Shown: in pieces, positions 42,257-51,494 of the stretch
Layout of the letters: every line of letters begins with the position of its first letter
Position numbering within the stretch: the first letter of the stretch is position 1
Assembly (NCBI GenBank): GCA_029265125.1
Contig: JAJUJX010000018.1
Span: 1-55,958 of the forward strand
Direction: 5' to 3'
DNA length: 55,958 nucleotides
Origin: Tolumonas sp008015085
GTDB lineage: Bacteria; Pseudomonadota; Gammaproteobacteria; Enterobacterales; Aeromonadaceae
Translations under genes and position numbers: made by a program
Notes under the pieces: model-generated
What the model saw: the letters and a program-made list of their open reading frames with translations, nothing else
Told to the model about the DNA's origin: nothing
Databases searched by the model: none

Positions 42257-42284
42257 AAACAAGCCTTCAATTGAAGGCTTGTTT
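42257..42284. terminator. 28-bp perfect palindrome between nfsA and adhE
   Basis: aaacaagccttcaa joined to its exact inverse ttgaaggcttgttt with no spacer, 25 bases after the nfsA stop. As RNA it gives a strong hairpin ending in GUUU, so it probably terminates nfsA and, from the other side, adhE. Confidence 0.8.
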
Positions 42285-42297
42285 ATGAAGCTAGATA

Positions 42298-42321
42298 GAA
42301 CCCTATCGGATGACAGGGTTC
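42298..42321 (-). terminator. Hairpin just after adhE
   Basis: A 7-bp stem (gaaccct / agggttc) with a 10-base loop, 14 bases past the adhE stop. No T tract follows; the palindrome beyond it probably completes termination. Confidence 0.45.
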
Positions 42322-42334
42322 AAGGCATCAGAAA

Positions 42335-45007
42335 TTATTTTTTCTTTTTGCCTTCGTCTTTTTTAGCTTCTTTAGCTTCTTCGGTAGCAGCTACTGCAGC
42401 GCCTTCAACGTAAGGACGGCCATAGTAAGAGTCCAGCAGAACCTGTTTCAGTTCAGAGATCAGTGGGTAACGTGGGTTAGCACCAGTACATTGATCGTCG
42501 AACGCTTCAACAGCCAGTTGGTCAACTTTAGCCAGGAACGCAGCTTCGTTCACGCCTGCATCACGGATAGAAGCAGGGATATCCAGCTCAGCTTTCAGAC
42601 CTTCCAACCAAGTCAGCAGTTTCTCAACTTTAGCACCGGTACGGTCGCCAGCAGCAGTCACACCCAGGTGATCAGCGATTTCTGCATAACGACGACGAGC
42701 CTGTGGACGGTCGTATTGAGAGAATGCAGTTTGTTTGGTTGGGTTGTCGTTCGCGTTGTAACGGATTACGTTAGCGATCAACAGTGCGTTAGCCAGACCA
42801 TGCGGAATGTGGAACTCAGCACCCAGTTTGTGAGCCATAGAGTGGCAAACACCCAGGAAAGAGTTCGCGAACGCGATACCAGCGATAGTTGCTGCGTTGT
42901 GTACTTTCTCACGAGCTACTGGATCTTTAGAACCGTTAGCATAGCTGCTTGGCAGGTATTCTTTCAGAATTTTCAGAGCCTGCAGAGCCTGACCGTCAGA
43001 GTATTCGTTAGCCAGTACAGAAACATAAGCCTCAACAGCGTGAGTCACTGCGTCGATACCACCGAACGCACACAGAGACTTAGGCATGTTCATAACCAGG
43101 TTCGCGTCAACGATAGCCATGGTTGGAGTCAGCTCGTAGTCAGCCAATGGGTATTTAACACCGCCGTTCAGGTCGTCGGTTACTACCGCGAATGGAGTAA
43201 CTTCAGAACCAGTACCAGAAGTAGTAGTGATACATACCAGGTCAGCTTTCACGCCCATTTTCGGGAACTTGTAGATACGTTTACGGATATCCATGAAACG
43301 CATTGCCAGTTCTTCGAAGTGAGTTTCTGGGTGTTCGTACATAACCCACATGATTTTCGCAGCGTCCATTGGTGAACCACCGCCCAGCGCCAGGATCACG
43401 TCTGGTTTGAAAGTCTTCATCATCTCTGCACCTTTCTTAACGATGGTCAGAGTTGGGTCAGCAGCCACTTCGTAGAATACTTCTACTTCCATGCCTTTAT
43501 CTTTCAGGATTTGTACCAGTTCGTCAGCATAACCGTTGTTGAACAGGAAGCCGTCGGTAACAACCATTGCGCGTTTTTTGCCTTCCAGATCGGTCAGTGC
43601 AACTGGCAGAGAACCGCGACGGAAGTAGATTGATTTTGGAAGTTTGTGCCACAGCATATTTTCTGCTCGCTTAGCTACTGTCTTCTTGTTGATCAGGTGT
43701 TTTGGACCTACGTTTTCAGAGATGGAGTTACCACCCCATGAACCACAACCCAGAGTCAGAGACGGAGCCAGGTTGAAGTTATACAGGTCACCGATACCAC
43801 CGTGAGAAGTCGGGGTGTTGATCAGGATACGAGCAGTTTTCAGTTTGTCACCGAAGTAACGAACGCGATCGTCGTTCTTGTCCTGGTCGGTGTACAGAGC
43901 AGAAGTATGACCGATACCACCCAGGTCAACCATCTGGCAGGCCATGTCAACAGCTTCTGTGAAGTCTTTTGCACGGAACATACCCAGAGATGGAGACAGT
44001 TTTTCGTGAGCAAATTCTTCTTCGTGGCAGATTTTAACGCCTTCGCCAACCAGGATTTTTGTATCAGCAGGAACTTTGATACCAGCCAGTTCAGCGATCT
44101 TAGTTGCTGGCTGACCTACGATAGCCGCGTTCAGCGCGCCATTGATCAGCAGAACTTTACGAACTTTGTCAGCTTCGTCTTTATTCAGGATGTAACCGCC
44201 GTGAGAAGCGAAACGCTCTTTCACTGCGTCATATACTGCATCAACTACAATAACAGCTTGTTCAGAAGCACAAACTACGCCGTTGTCGAAAGTTTTAGAC
44301 ATCAGGATAGAAGCTACAGCACGTTTGATGTCTGCAGTTTCGTCGATAACAACCGGAGTGTTACCTGCACCTACACCGATAGCTGGTTTACCAGAAGAGT
44401 AAGCCGCTTTAACCATGCCTGGGCCACCAGTAGCCAGGATCAGGTTGATGTCGTTGTGTTTCATCAGGTAGTTTGACATTTCTACAGTCGGAGCATCGAT
44501 CCAACCGATGATGTCTGCAGGAGCGCCCGCTGCAACAGCTGCGTCCAGAACGATACGTGCAGCAGCTGCAGTAGAGTTCTTAGCACGTGGGTGCGGAGAG
44601 AAAACGATACCGTTACGGGTTTTCAGTGCAATCAGAGATTTGAAGATTGCAGTTGAAGTCGGGTTGGTAGTTGGAACGATACCACAGATGATACCGATTG
44701 GTTCAGCGATGGTGATGGTACCGAAGTTTTTATCTTCTTCCAGAATGCCACAGGTCTTTTCGTCTTTGTATTTGTTGTAGATATATTCAGACGCGAAGTG
44801 GTTTTTAGTCACTTTATCTTCAACGATACCCATACCTGATTCAGCTGCTGCCATCTGAGCCAGAGGAATACGAGCATTGTTTGCTGCCAGAGCAGCAGCG
44901 CGGAAGATTTTGTCTACCTGTTCTTGGCTGAAAGTTGCGAATTCGCGTTGAGCTTTTTTAACGCGGACAAGCAGTTCATCCAATTCAGCAACGTTGGTTA
45001 CTGGCAT
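42335..45007 (-). CDS. adhE: Bifunctional acetaldehyde-CoA / alcohol dehydrogenase AdhE
   Basis: Key fermentation enzyme that turns acetyl-CoA into acetaldehyde and then ethanol. The 890-residue protein (E. coli 891) has an N-terminal aldehyde dehydrogenase half with the catalytic cysteine in FDNGVVCASEQAV. A linker leads to the iron-dependent alcohol dehydrogenase half, with GGGSPMDAAKIMW and the iron histidines in GVCHSMAHKLGAEFHIPHG. A lysine-rich tail (ending EGKKKK) is like that of E. coli. It forms spirosome filaments in other bacteria. The Shine-Dalgarno is aggaga; an FNR-dependent promoter lies upstream, and ychE is divergent as in E. coli. Confidence 0.98.
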   Translation of the reverse strand: MPVTNVAELDELLVRVKKAQREFATFSQEQVDKIFRAAALAANNARIPLAQMAAAESGMGIVEDKVTKNHFASEYIYNKYKDEKTCGILEEDKNFGTITIAEPIGIICGIVPTTNPTSTAIFKSLIALKTRNGIVFSPHPRAKNSTAAAARIVLDAAVAAGAPADIIGWIDAPTVEMSNYLMKHNDINLILATGGPGMVKAAYSSGKPAIGVGAGNTPVVIDETADIKRAVASILMSKTFDNGVVCASEQAVIVVDAVYDAVKERFASHGGYILNKDEADKVRKVLLINGALNAAIVGQPATKIAELAGIKVPADTKILVGEGVKICHEEEFAHEKLSPSLGMFRAKDFTEAVDMACQMVDLGGIGHTSALYTDQDKNDDRVRYFGDKLKTARILINTPTSHGGIGDLYNFNLAPSLTLGCGSWGGNSISENVGPKHLINKKTVAKRAENMLWHKLPKSIYFRRGSLPVALTDLEGKKRAMVVTDGFLFNNGYADELVQILKDKGMEVEVFYEVAADPTLTIVKKGAEMMKTFKPDVILALGGGSPMDAAKIMWVMYEHPETHFEELAMRFMDIRKRIYKFPKMGVKADLVCITTTSGTGSEVTPFAVVTDDLNGGVKYPLADYELTPTMAIVDANLVMNMPKSLCAFGGIDAVTHAVEAYVSVLANEYSDGQALQALKILKEYLPSSYANGSKDPVAREKVHNAATIAGIAFANSFLGVCHSMAHKLGAEFHIPHGLANALLIANVIRYNANDNPTKQTAFSQYDRPQARRRYAEIADHLGVTAAGDRTGAKVEKLLTWLEGLKAELDIPASIRDAGVNEAAFLAKVDQLAVEAFDDQCTGANPRYPLISELKQVLLDSYYGRPYVEGAAVAATEEAKEAKKDEGKKKK

Positions 45008-45106
45008 ACATTTCTCCTAGTGAGTTTGAAAACGGTTTATTAAGGCACGTATTCACTATAGCAGCGGTTTTTTATAGTGTGACTTAGTAAACAATTTTCG
45101 CTGTCG

Positions 45107-45148
45107 ATTATAGAAGTGGCTAATGCGAAAAAAATTGATCAGGATCAA
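45107..45148 (-). promoter_or_regulatory. Class II FNR-activated promoter of adhE
   Basis: TTGATCAGGATCAA (45135-45148) matches the FNR consensus TTGAT-N4-ATCAA at all ten positions. On the minus strand a perfect -10 TATAAT lies at 45112-45107. If transcription starts near 45101, the box is centred about 40-41 bases upstream, the position for class II activation. The leader would be about 94 bases. Confidence 0.85.
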
Positions 45149-45621
45149 TTTTAGTGACCGGATACTGTAATTTATGTATGAATTCACTCTTTAAAGTGAA
45201 CACCGGATATATTCATCAGAAACACTGAATATGTTCAACAGAACAATAGTTGCTGAATGGTTACAAAATTTACAAAACAGAAGTTATGACACTCTTGTAA
45301 CCAAATCATCACAACTCCTCACCTGATTGGGAGAGGAACAGAGCATATTTTGAACTGCTTTCTGTTTTTTCTGAAATTTAAAGTGAAAAACACGGTATCG
45401 ATTTTACCGTCAGTACACTTTTTAATATGGCCTGACCACCTTTTGTTTAAGTCTTACCATTGTGTGTTATTGGCAGTAAAGCTATATGTTCGGATTAGAA
45501 AAACTAATCCTTGGGTGCTTGAGTATAAACTTATCTTACTGGTGGAATGTAAAGGGATTGGCTACTCTAATCTTGTTTTACTTACTTCTTAATCTCTATA
45601 TTCGAGGTTTGTTACCGTACT
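45149..45621. other. Long adhE-ychE intergenic region
   Basis: The full gap between divergent adhE and ychE is 614 bases and A/T rich. Beyond the FNR promoter there is a nested inverted repeat at about 45197-45237: tgaac...gttca outside and atattca...tgaatat inside. There are also several A/T-rich stretches. Small open frames at 45350-45592 and 45486-45683 have no convincing ribosome site or family resemblance. I recognise no RNA gene here. Confidence 0.5.
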
Positions 45622-46260
45622 ATGGATTCTCTTTCTTTTTCTGTATATCTGAAGTTTTTTATTGGTCTTACCGCAATTATTAACCCATTGGGATTACTGC
45701 CGGTTTTTGTCAGTTTGACCAGCCAGCAGACACCGCAGGAGCGGTTGCGCACTAATACGACTGCGAATTTTGCGGTGATGGTAATTCTCTGGGTTTCAAT
45801 GTTCTTCGGTCAGATTATTCTGGATGCTTTTGATATCTCTATTGCTTCTTTCCGGATTGCGGGTGGATCTTTGATTGTGTTGATTGCATGGTCGATGTTG
45901 CAAGGGAAACTGGGGGAAGTTCGTCATAATAAAGAGGAAAAAGGCGATACCTTAGCTAAAGAATCGATTGCGGTTGTTCCACTGGCATTGCCGCTGATGG
46001 CTGGGCCGGGGGCAATTAGTTCTACAATCGTTTATGCATCTCAGTTTGATTCGGCGTCTCAGTTATTGGGCATGAGCTTAGTGGTGGTTGTATTTTGTTT
46101 TTCCTCATGGCTGATTTTCCGGGCGGCGCCCTTACTTTTCCGTCTTATGGGGCGGACAGGTATTAACGTTGTAACCCGTATCATGGGGCTGATCATGATG
46201 TCGTTGGGGATCGAAATCATGGTGGCTGGTATCAAGCACATGTTTCCTATTTTGGCATGA
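45622..46260 (+). CDS. ychE: MarC-family membrane protein YchE
   Basis: A 212-residue inner-membrane protein with six predicted helices. YLKFFIGLTAIINPLGLLPVFVSLT, FRIAGGSLIVLIAWSM, SIAVVPLALPLMAGPGAISSTIV and INVVTRIMGLIMMSLGIEIMVAGIK match E. coli YchE, which is also the divergent neighbour of adhE. Function is not established; the MarC family is named from an antibiotic-resistance locus but does not itself confer resistance. Confidence 0.9.
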   Translation: MDSLSFSVYLKFFIGLTAIINPLGLLPVFVSLTSQQTPQERLRTNTTANFAVMVILWVSMFFGQIILDAFDISIASFRIAGGSLIVLIAWSMLQGKLGEVRHNKEEKGDTLAKESIAVVPLALPLMAGPGAISSTIVYASQFDSASQLLGMSLVVVVFCFSSWLIFRAAPLLFRLMGRTGINVVTRIMGLIMMSLGIEIMVAGIKHMFPILA

Positions 46261-46378
46261 TTAATGAGCGGTCGGCGATTCGTTCTGTTATCTGGTCGTT
46301 ATATGTTTACTCTTTTAAATATGGCTGATGCTGTTTCCTAGGGTATATTTAACATTTTAGTTACATGAAGAGTTGAAG

Positions 46379-46777
46379 ATGAGTGATGTAATCCGTAATC
46401 CTCGTGGTGAATTGATTATTCGCACCCAGACTATGCCTGCTGATACAAATCAGAATGGGGATATTTTTGGTGGATGGATCATGTCTCAGATGGATTTGGC
46501 TGGTGGTATGCTGGCGACAGAAATTGCCCGTGGCCGTATTGCTACGGTCGCGGTCGAGGGTATGACTTTCCATAAACCGGTCAAAGTAGGGGATGCTGTC
46601 TGCGTACATGGAGAGTGTATCCGCGTTGGCAATACGTCGATGACGATTCACCTAGAGGTTTGGATCAAGCCTTTCCTGCGCTCTGACAGTTATGACCGTG
46701 ACTGTGTTACTGAGGGCGTTTTTACATATGTAGCCATCGATGATGCTGGACGGCCTAGATCTGTGCCTAAAGGTTAA
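46379..46777 (+). CDS. yciA: Acyl-CoA thioesterase YciA
   Basis: Hotdog-fold thioesterase that hydrolyses a broad range of acyl-CoAs. From the ATG at 46379 it has 132 residues, the same as E. coli YciA. The active-site segment is NQNGDIFGGWIMSQMDLAGG, followed by VAVEGMTFHKPVKVGD and a C-terminal AIDDAGRPRSVP. The TTG two codons upstream is an unlikely start. It is convergent with xseA, with three bases between the stops. Confidence 0.92.
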   Translation: MSDVIRNPRGELIIRTQTMPADTNQNGDIFGGWIMSQMDLAGGMLATEIARGRIATVAVEGMTFHKPVKVGDAVCVHGECIRVGNTSMTIHLEVWIKPFLRSDSYDRDCVTEGVFTYVAIDDAGRPRSVPKG

Positions 46778-46780
46778 CTT

Positions 46781-48118
46781 TCAGCTCTCCTTTTCTGCTC
46801 TGACATGCAATGTTCCCTGATGCAAACGGATATGAAGTTTTTCACCATCAGTTACTTGCTGGCTGTTACGGATAAGCTCACCTTTATTATTGGTTGTGAC
46901 TGAATAGCCGCGGGCCAGTACTTGTAATGGGCTTAAAGCATGGAGCTGGCTGCTCAGACGGGACAAAGTCTGCTCTCTGTCAGACAGCCGGTTTTGGATT
47001 ATGTGCAATAATCGCTGATACAAATACGCGTGTTGTTTTGCTAGTACAGGGACAAGTTTATCTGGTGACTGTTGCTGCAACCGCTGATGTTGTATGCCCC
47101 ATTGCTGTCTGGCTTGTACAATTTTTTGAGTAATAGCCCTTTCCAGGCGCGATTGTAATTCGTCTTGCCTCTGTATTTTTTGCCGGAGCTGAAATTCAGG
47201 ATTCTGGATATTTAATCGGGCAAATTTTTGCTGCCAGCTGAGCTGATATTGCTGTAAACGTAGTTGTATCGCTTGTTGCAGCCGGTGTTGATGCTGACCC
47301 AGTTTGTGTAATTGCTGTTGCTGATCGCGGCTGACTAACTCTGCTGCAGCAGAGGGGGTGGGGGCCCGCAGGTCGGCGGCAAAATCAGACAATGTAACGT
47401 CAGTTTCGTGTCCGACGGCACTGACGATGGGGATCGGGCTGCTTGCGATAGCACGAACAACCCGCTCATCGTTAAAACACCAGAGATCTTCCAGCGATCC
47501 ACCGCCTCGGCCAATAATCAGTAGTTCGCATTCATTTCTCTGCCAAGCGGTCTCGAGTGCTTTGACTAGTGCCAGCGCGGCACTTTCACCCTGGACTGCG
47601 CTGGGATAGAGAATGATCGGCAATGATGGATCTCGCCGGGCCAGAATGGTCAGCATGTCATGAATGGCTGCACCGGTCGGCGAGGTGATAATACCGATTT
47701 TTTTGGGCTGTAATGGCAACGGGCGTTTACGAAGCGGATCAAATAAACCTTCTGCTGTCAGTTGTGTCTTTAATGCTTCCAGCTTCATTTGCAGTAAGCC
47801 ATCTCCGGCTGGCTGCATTTTTTCGACTATTAGCTGGTAATCGCCCCGAGCTTCATACAAAGAGAGTTGCCCTTGCACGAGGATCTGCTGGCCATTTTGT
47901 GGTCGGAAACTGACTCGTCGATTCTGCCCTTTAAACATCGCCGCCTTGATTTGAGCCTGTTGATCTTTGAGCGTGAAGTACCAGTGACCTGAGCTGTGTT
48001 GTACCAGATTTGATATTTCTGCGGCCAGCCAGACTAGCCCCATTTCCTGTTCGAGCAGGAGACGGACGACGTTATTTAATCGGCTGACGGTGTAGATAAC
48101 TGGTTGGGTATTTGCCAC
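46781..48118 (-). CDS. xseA: Exodeoxyribonuclease VII large subunit
   Basis: Degrades single-stranded DNA, with XseB as partner. The 445-residue protein has an N-terminal OB-fold (VWLAAEISNLVQHSSGHWYFTLKD) and the catalytic core with IGIITSPTGAAIHDML, GRGGGSLEDLWCFNDE and ETDVTLSDFAADLRAPTPSAAAE. A long Gln-rich coiled coil follows. The start is GTG. It is divergent from guaB, as in E. coli. Confidence 0.95.
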   Translation of the reverse strand: MANTQPVIYTVSRLNNVVRLLLEQEMGLVWLAAEISNLVQHSSGHWYFTLKDQQAQIKAAMFKGQNRRVSFRPQNGQQILVQGQLSLYEARGDYQLIVEKMQPAGDGLLQMKLEALKTQLTAEGLFDPLRKRPLPLQPKKIGIITSPTGAAIHDMLTILARRDPSLPIILYPSAVQGESAALALVKALETAWQRNECELLIIGRGGGSLEDLWCFNDERVVRAIASSPIPIVSAVGHETDVTLSDFAADLRAPTPSAAAELVSRDQQQQLHKLGQHQHRLQQAIQLRLQQYQLSWQQKFARLNIQNPEFQLRQKIQRQDELQSRLERAITQKIVQARQQWGIQHQRLQQQSPDKLVPVLAKQHAYLYQRLLHIIQNRLSDREQTLSRLSSQLHALSPLQVLARGYSVTTNNKGELIRNSQQVTDGEKLHIRLHQGTLHVRAEKES

Positions 48119-48293
48119 GGAGTTGCTCTTGATTGGCGATTGTCTGGACTAATAATAACAATGACCTGAGATATCCGCGAAAAATTTTGTGACTTAATAC
48201 TCAAAAAAACTTTACCAACGCTAATGAAGTGCCTAAAATCTCGCTGCAATATTTTACCCATCCCCTTTCCTTATTTAACGGTGAGATGTTGCC

Positions 48294-49757
48294 ATGTTGC
48301 GCATAGCTAAAGAAGCTTTAACATTTGACGATGTTCTGCTGGTTCCAGCACATTCTATTGTCCTCCCTAATACTGCAGATTTACGCACTCATCTGACAAA
48401 AGATATCGTGCTGAATATTCCTATGGTTTCCGCTGCGATGGATACTGTGACTGGTGCGCGTCTGGCGATTGCACTGGCTCAGGAAGGCGGTTTAGGCTTC
48501 ATCCACAAAAACATGTCTATCGAACAACAGGCTGACAAAGTTCGCCGTGTGAAGAAATTCGAAAGCGGTATCGTGACTGATCCTGTAACTGTTTTCCCTG
48601 ACATGACCATTGCTCAGATCAAAGAGCTGACTTTCCGTAGCGGTTTTGGTGGTTTCCCTGTAGTGGATACTGACGGTTCTCTGGTGGGTATCATCACTGG
48701 CCGTGACGTTCGTTTCGTGACGGATCTGAGCATGAAAGTGCACGAAGTGATGACACCGAAAGCACGTCTGGTGACTGTTCATGAAAGTGCATCCCGCGAA
48801 TCTGTACAATCACTGATGCAGAAACACCGTATCGAAAAAGTATTGATTGTTAACGACGATTTCAAACTGACCGGTATGATCACGGTTAAAGATTTCCAGA
48901 AAGCAGAAAGTAAACCAAACGCGTGTAAAGATGCGATGGGGCGTCTGCGTGTTGGTGCCGCTGTAGGTGCTGGTGCTGGTAATGAAGAGCGTGTTGCTGC
49001 ACTGGTTGCTGCCGGCGTTGACGTATTGCTGATTGACTCTTCTCATGGTCACTCACAGGGCGTGTTGGATCGTATCCGTGAAACTCGTCAGCAGTTCCCT
49101 AATCTGCCAATCGTCGGTGGTAATATTGCGACTGCGAAAGGTGCAGAAGCTCTGATCGAAGCGGGTGTGAGCGCAGTTAAAGTCGGTATTGGCCCAGGCT
49201 CTATCTGTACAACTCGTATCGTAACCGGTTGTGGTGTTCCGCAAATCACTGCGATCTCTGATGCGGCAGAAGCGGCGAAAGGCACTGGTATTCCAGTCAT
49301 CGCTGATGGTGGTATCCGTTTCTCTGGTGACATTTCTAAAGCGATTGCTGCCGGTGCAAGTCTGGTGATGGTTGGTTCCATGTTTGCAGGTACCGAAGAA
49401 TCTCCGGGCGAAATCGAACTGTACCAGGGGCGTTCTTATAAATCCTACCGTGGTATGGGTTCATTAGGTGCGATGTCTAAAGGTTCTTCTGATCGTTACT
49501 TCCAGTCTGATAACGCAGCAGACAAGCTGGTTCCAGAAGGTATCGAAGGTCGTGTAGCCTATAAGGGGTGGTTAAAAGAGATCATTCATCAGCAAATGGG
49601 TGGTTTACGCTCTGCCATGGGCCTTACTGGTTCTGCTACAATAGAAGATCTGCGCACTAAGGCAGAATTCGTGAAGATCACCGGCTCAGGTATTCAGGAG
49701 TCACACGTACACGATGTGACCATCACGAAAGAAGCCCCGAACTATCGCATGGGCTAA
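48294..49757 (+). CDS. guaB: IMP dehydrogenase
   Basis: Oxidises IMP to XMP, the committed step to guanine nucleotides. The 487-residue protein has a TIM barrel interrupted by two CBS domains (about residues 93-205). The active-site loop is GIGPGSICTTRIVTGCGVPQ with the catalytic cysteine, and the flap contains YRGMGSLGAM. It is upstream of guaA, with a terminator hairpin and 92 bases between them. Confidence 0.98.
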   Translation: MLRIAKEALTFDDVLLVPAHSIVLPNTADLRTHLTKDIVLNIPMVSAAMDTVTGARLAIALAQEGGLGFIHKNMSIEQQADKVRRVKKFESGIVTDPVTVFPDMTIAQIKELTFRSGFGGFPVVDTDGSLVGIITGRDVRFVTDLSMKVHEVMTPKARLVTVHESASRESVQSLMQKHRIEKVLIVNDDFKLTGMITVKDFQKAESKPNACKDAMGRLRVGAAVGAGAGNEERVAALVAAGVDVLLIDSSHGHSQGVLDRIRETRQQFPNLPIVGGNIATAKGAEALIEAGVSAVKVGIGPGSICTTRIVTGCGVPQITAISDAAEAAKGTGIPVIADGGIRFSGDISKAIAAGASLVMVGSMFAGTEESPGEIELYQGRSYKSYRGMGSLGAMSKGSSDRYFQSDNAADKLVPEGIEGRVAYKGWLKEIIHQQMGGLRSAMGLTGSATIEDLRTKAEFVKITGSGIQESHVHDVTITKEAPNYRMG

Positions 49758-49765
49758 GTTGACAG

Positions 49766-49793
49766 TCAGGGCGCACAGCGCCCTGATTTATTT
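49766..49793 (+). terminator. Hairpin between guaB and guaA
   Basis: A perfect 9-bp stem (tcagggcgc / gcgccctga) with a 3-base loop, followed by tttattt. It probably gives partial termination within the guaBA unit. Confidence 0.75.
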
Positions 49794-49849
49794 CATACGA
49801 TAACGGATGTTGTCGTATTGGCCACTCCTTAATGATGATTAGGACGACC

Positions 49850-51427
49850 ATGAGTAAAAATATTCACGATCACCGTATTCTGATCCTGGACTTCGGTTCG
49901 CAATATACTCAGCTGATTGCACGTCGTGTGCGTGAAATCGGTGTTTACTGTGAACTGTGGGCGTGGGACGTAACTGAAGAGCAGATCCGCGAGTTCAATC
50001 CGAACGGGATCATTCTGTCTGGCGGCCCTGAGTCTGTGACTGAAGCTGGCAGCCCGCGCGCACCTGAGTATGTGTTCAATGCCGGTGTTCCTGTTCTGGG
50101 TGTGTGCTATGGCATGCAAACCATGTCTGAGCAGCTTGGCGGTAAAGTTGAAAGTTCGGATAAACGCGAATTCGGCTATGCCAAGGTACAGTTAGTTAAA
50201 GACTGTGAGCTGTTCCATAGCATTGAAGATTCTCTGGCTGACAATGGTCGTCCGGAACTGGATGTATGGATGAGTCACGGCGATAAAGTGGCGACCATTC
50301 CGGCTGACTTTGTGACTGTGGCTGCTACGCCAACTTGCCCGCATGCGGCGATGGCGAATGAAGCTAAACGATTCTATGGCGTGCAGTTCCACCCTGAAGT
50401 CACTCATACCAAGCAAGGCGCCCGTATGCTGGAGCGTTTTGTGAAGGATATCTGTCAGTGCGAGGCACTGTGGACTCCTGCCACCATCATCGAAGATGCG
50501 GTTAAACGTATCAAAGAGCAGGTGGGTGACGATGAAGTGATTCTGGGTCTGTCTGGCGGTGTGGATTCTTCGGTTGTGGCGATGCTGATCCACCGTGCGA
50601 TTGGCAAGAAACTGACCTGTGTATTCGTCGATAACGGCTTGTTGCGTCTGAACGAAGGCCAGCAGGTCATGGAAATGTTCGGCGATCATTTTGGTCTGAA
50701 CATCATCAAGGTAGATGCGGAAGATCGCTTCCTGTCTGCACTGAAAGGTATTGATGATCCAGAACTGAAACGTAAAGCGATTGGCCGCGTGTTTGTGGAA
50801 GTTTTCGATGATGAATCGAAGAAACTGACGAATGCTAAGTGGCTGGCGCAGGGTACTATTTACCCTGACGTAATCGAGTCTGCTGCGTCTAAGACCGGTA
50901 AAGCACACGTTATCAAGTCGCATCATAACGTTGGCGGTCTGCCAGATGATATGAAGATGGGACTGGTTGAGCCGCTGCGTGAACTCTTTAAGGATGAAGT
51001 TCGCCGTGTTGGTCTGGAGCTGGGTCTGCCATACAACATGCTGTACCGTCATCCTTTCCCTGGCCCAGGCTTAGGCGTGCGGGTGCTGGGTGAAGTGAAG
51101 AAAGAGTACTGCGATCTGCTGCGTCGTGCCGATGCGATCTTCATTGAGGAACTGCACAAGGCGGATCTGTACCACAAAGTAAGCCAGGCATTCACTGTGT
51201 TCCTGCCAGTACGCTCTGTCGGCGTTATGGGTGATGGTCGTAAATATGACTGGGTTGTTTCACTGCGTGCAGTAGAAACCATCGACTTTATGACGGCTCA
51301 TTGGGCACACCTGCCATATGATTTCTTAGGTCATGTATCTAACCGAATCATCAACGAAATCAATGGTATCAGCCGCGTGGTTTATGATATTTCCGGTAAA
51401 CCGCCAGCAACGATCGAGTGGGAATAA
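49850..51427 (+). CDS. guaA: GMP synthase (glutamine-hydrolysing)
   Basis: Aminates XMP to GMP. With the ATG at 49850 (after attagga) it has 525 residues, the same as E. coli, and begins MSKNIHDHRILILDFGSQ. The class I glutaminase has its cysteine in GVCYGMQ and His/Glu in GVQFHPEVTH. The synthetase domain has the PP-loop LSGGVDSSVVA, and the end TIEWE is invariant. The six extra codons upstream are rejected. Confidence 0.98.
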   Translation: MSKNIHDHRILILDFGSQYTQLIARRVREIGVYCELWAWDVTEEQIREFNPNGIILSGGPESVTEAGSPRAPEYVFNAGVPVLGVCYGMQTMSEQLGGKVESSDKREFGYAKVQLVKDCELFHSIEDSLADNGRPELDVWMSHGDKVATIPADFVTVAATPTCPHAAMANEAKRFYGVQFHPEVTHTKQGARMLERFVKDICQCEALWTPATIIEDAVKRIKEQVGDDEVILGLSGGVDSSVVAMLIHRAIGKKLTCVFVDNGLLRLNEGQQVMEMFGDHFGLNIIKVDAEDRFLSALKGIDDPELKRKAIGRVFVEVFDDESKKLTNAKWLAQGTIYPDVIESAASKTGKAHVIKSHHNVGGLPDDMKMGLVEPLRELFKDEVRRVGLELGLPYNMLYRHPFPGPGLGVRVLGEVKKEYCDLLRRADAIFIEELHKADLYHKVSQAFTVFLPVRSVGVMGDGRKYDWVVSLRAVETIDFMTAHWAHLPYDFLGHVSNRIINEINGISRVVYDISGKPPATIEWE

Positions 51428-51449
51428 TCTGTTTGTTCATGGTTACTTG

Positions 51450-51477
51450 AAGCCCGCTTTGTGCGGGCTTTGTTTTG
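51450..51477 (+). terminator. Rho-independent terminator of guaA
   Basis: A perfect 8-bp stem (aagcccgc / gcgggctt) with a 5-base loop, followed by tgtttt. Confidence 0.88.
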
Positions 51478-51494
51478 GCTGATAAGGTTGTGTG

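Noticed and set aside
42491..43375. 294-codon open frame antisense to adhE, with another of 224 codons at 43802-44476
   Set aside because: They mirror the third-position bias of the strongly conserved adhE frame, show no domain and contain repetitive Ser/Val/Thr-rich sequence typical of antisense shadows.
45350..45592. 80-codon frame in the adhE-ychE gap
   Set aside because: It has low-complexity Phe/Leu/Lys content from A/T-rich DNA, no convincing Shine-Dalgarno and no resemblance to a known family.
50192..51052. 286-codon open frame antisense to guaA
   Set aside because: It lies wholly within conserved guaA, has no family resemblance or ribosome site, and reflects codon bias of the real gene.
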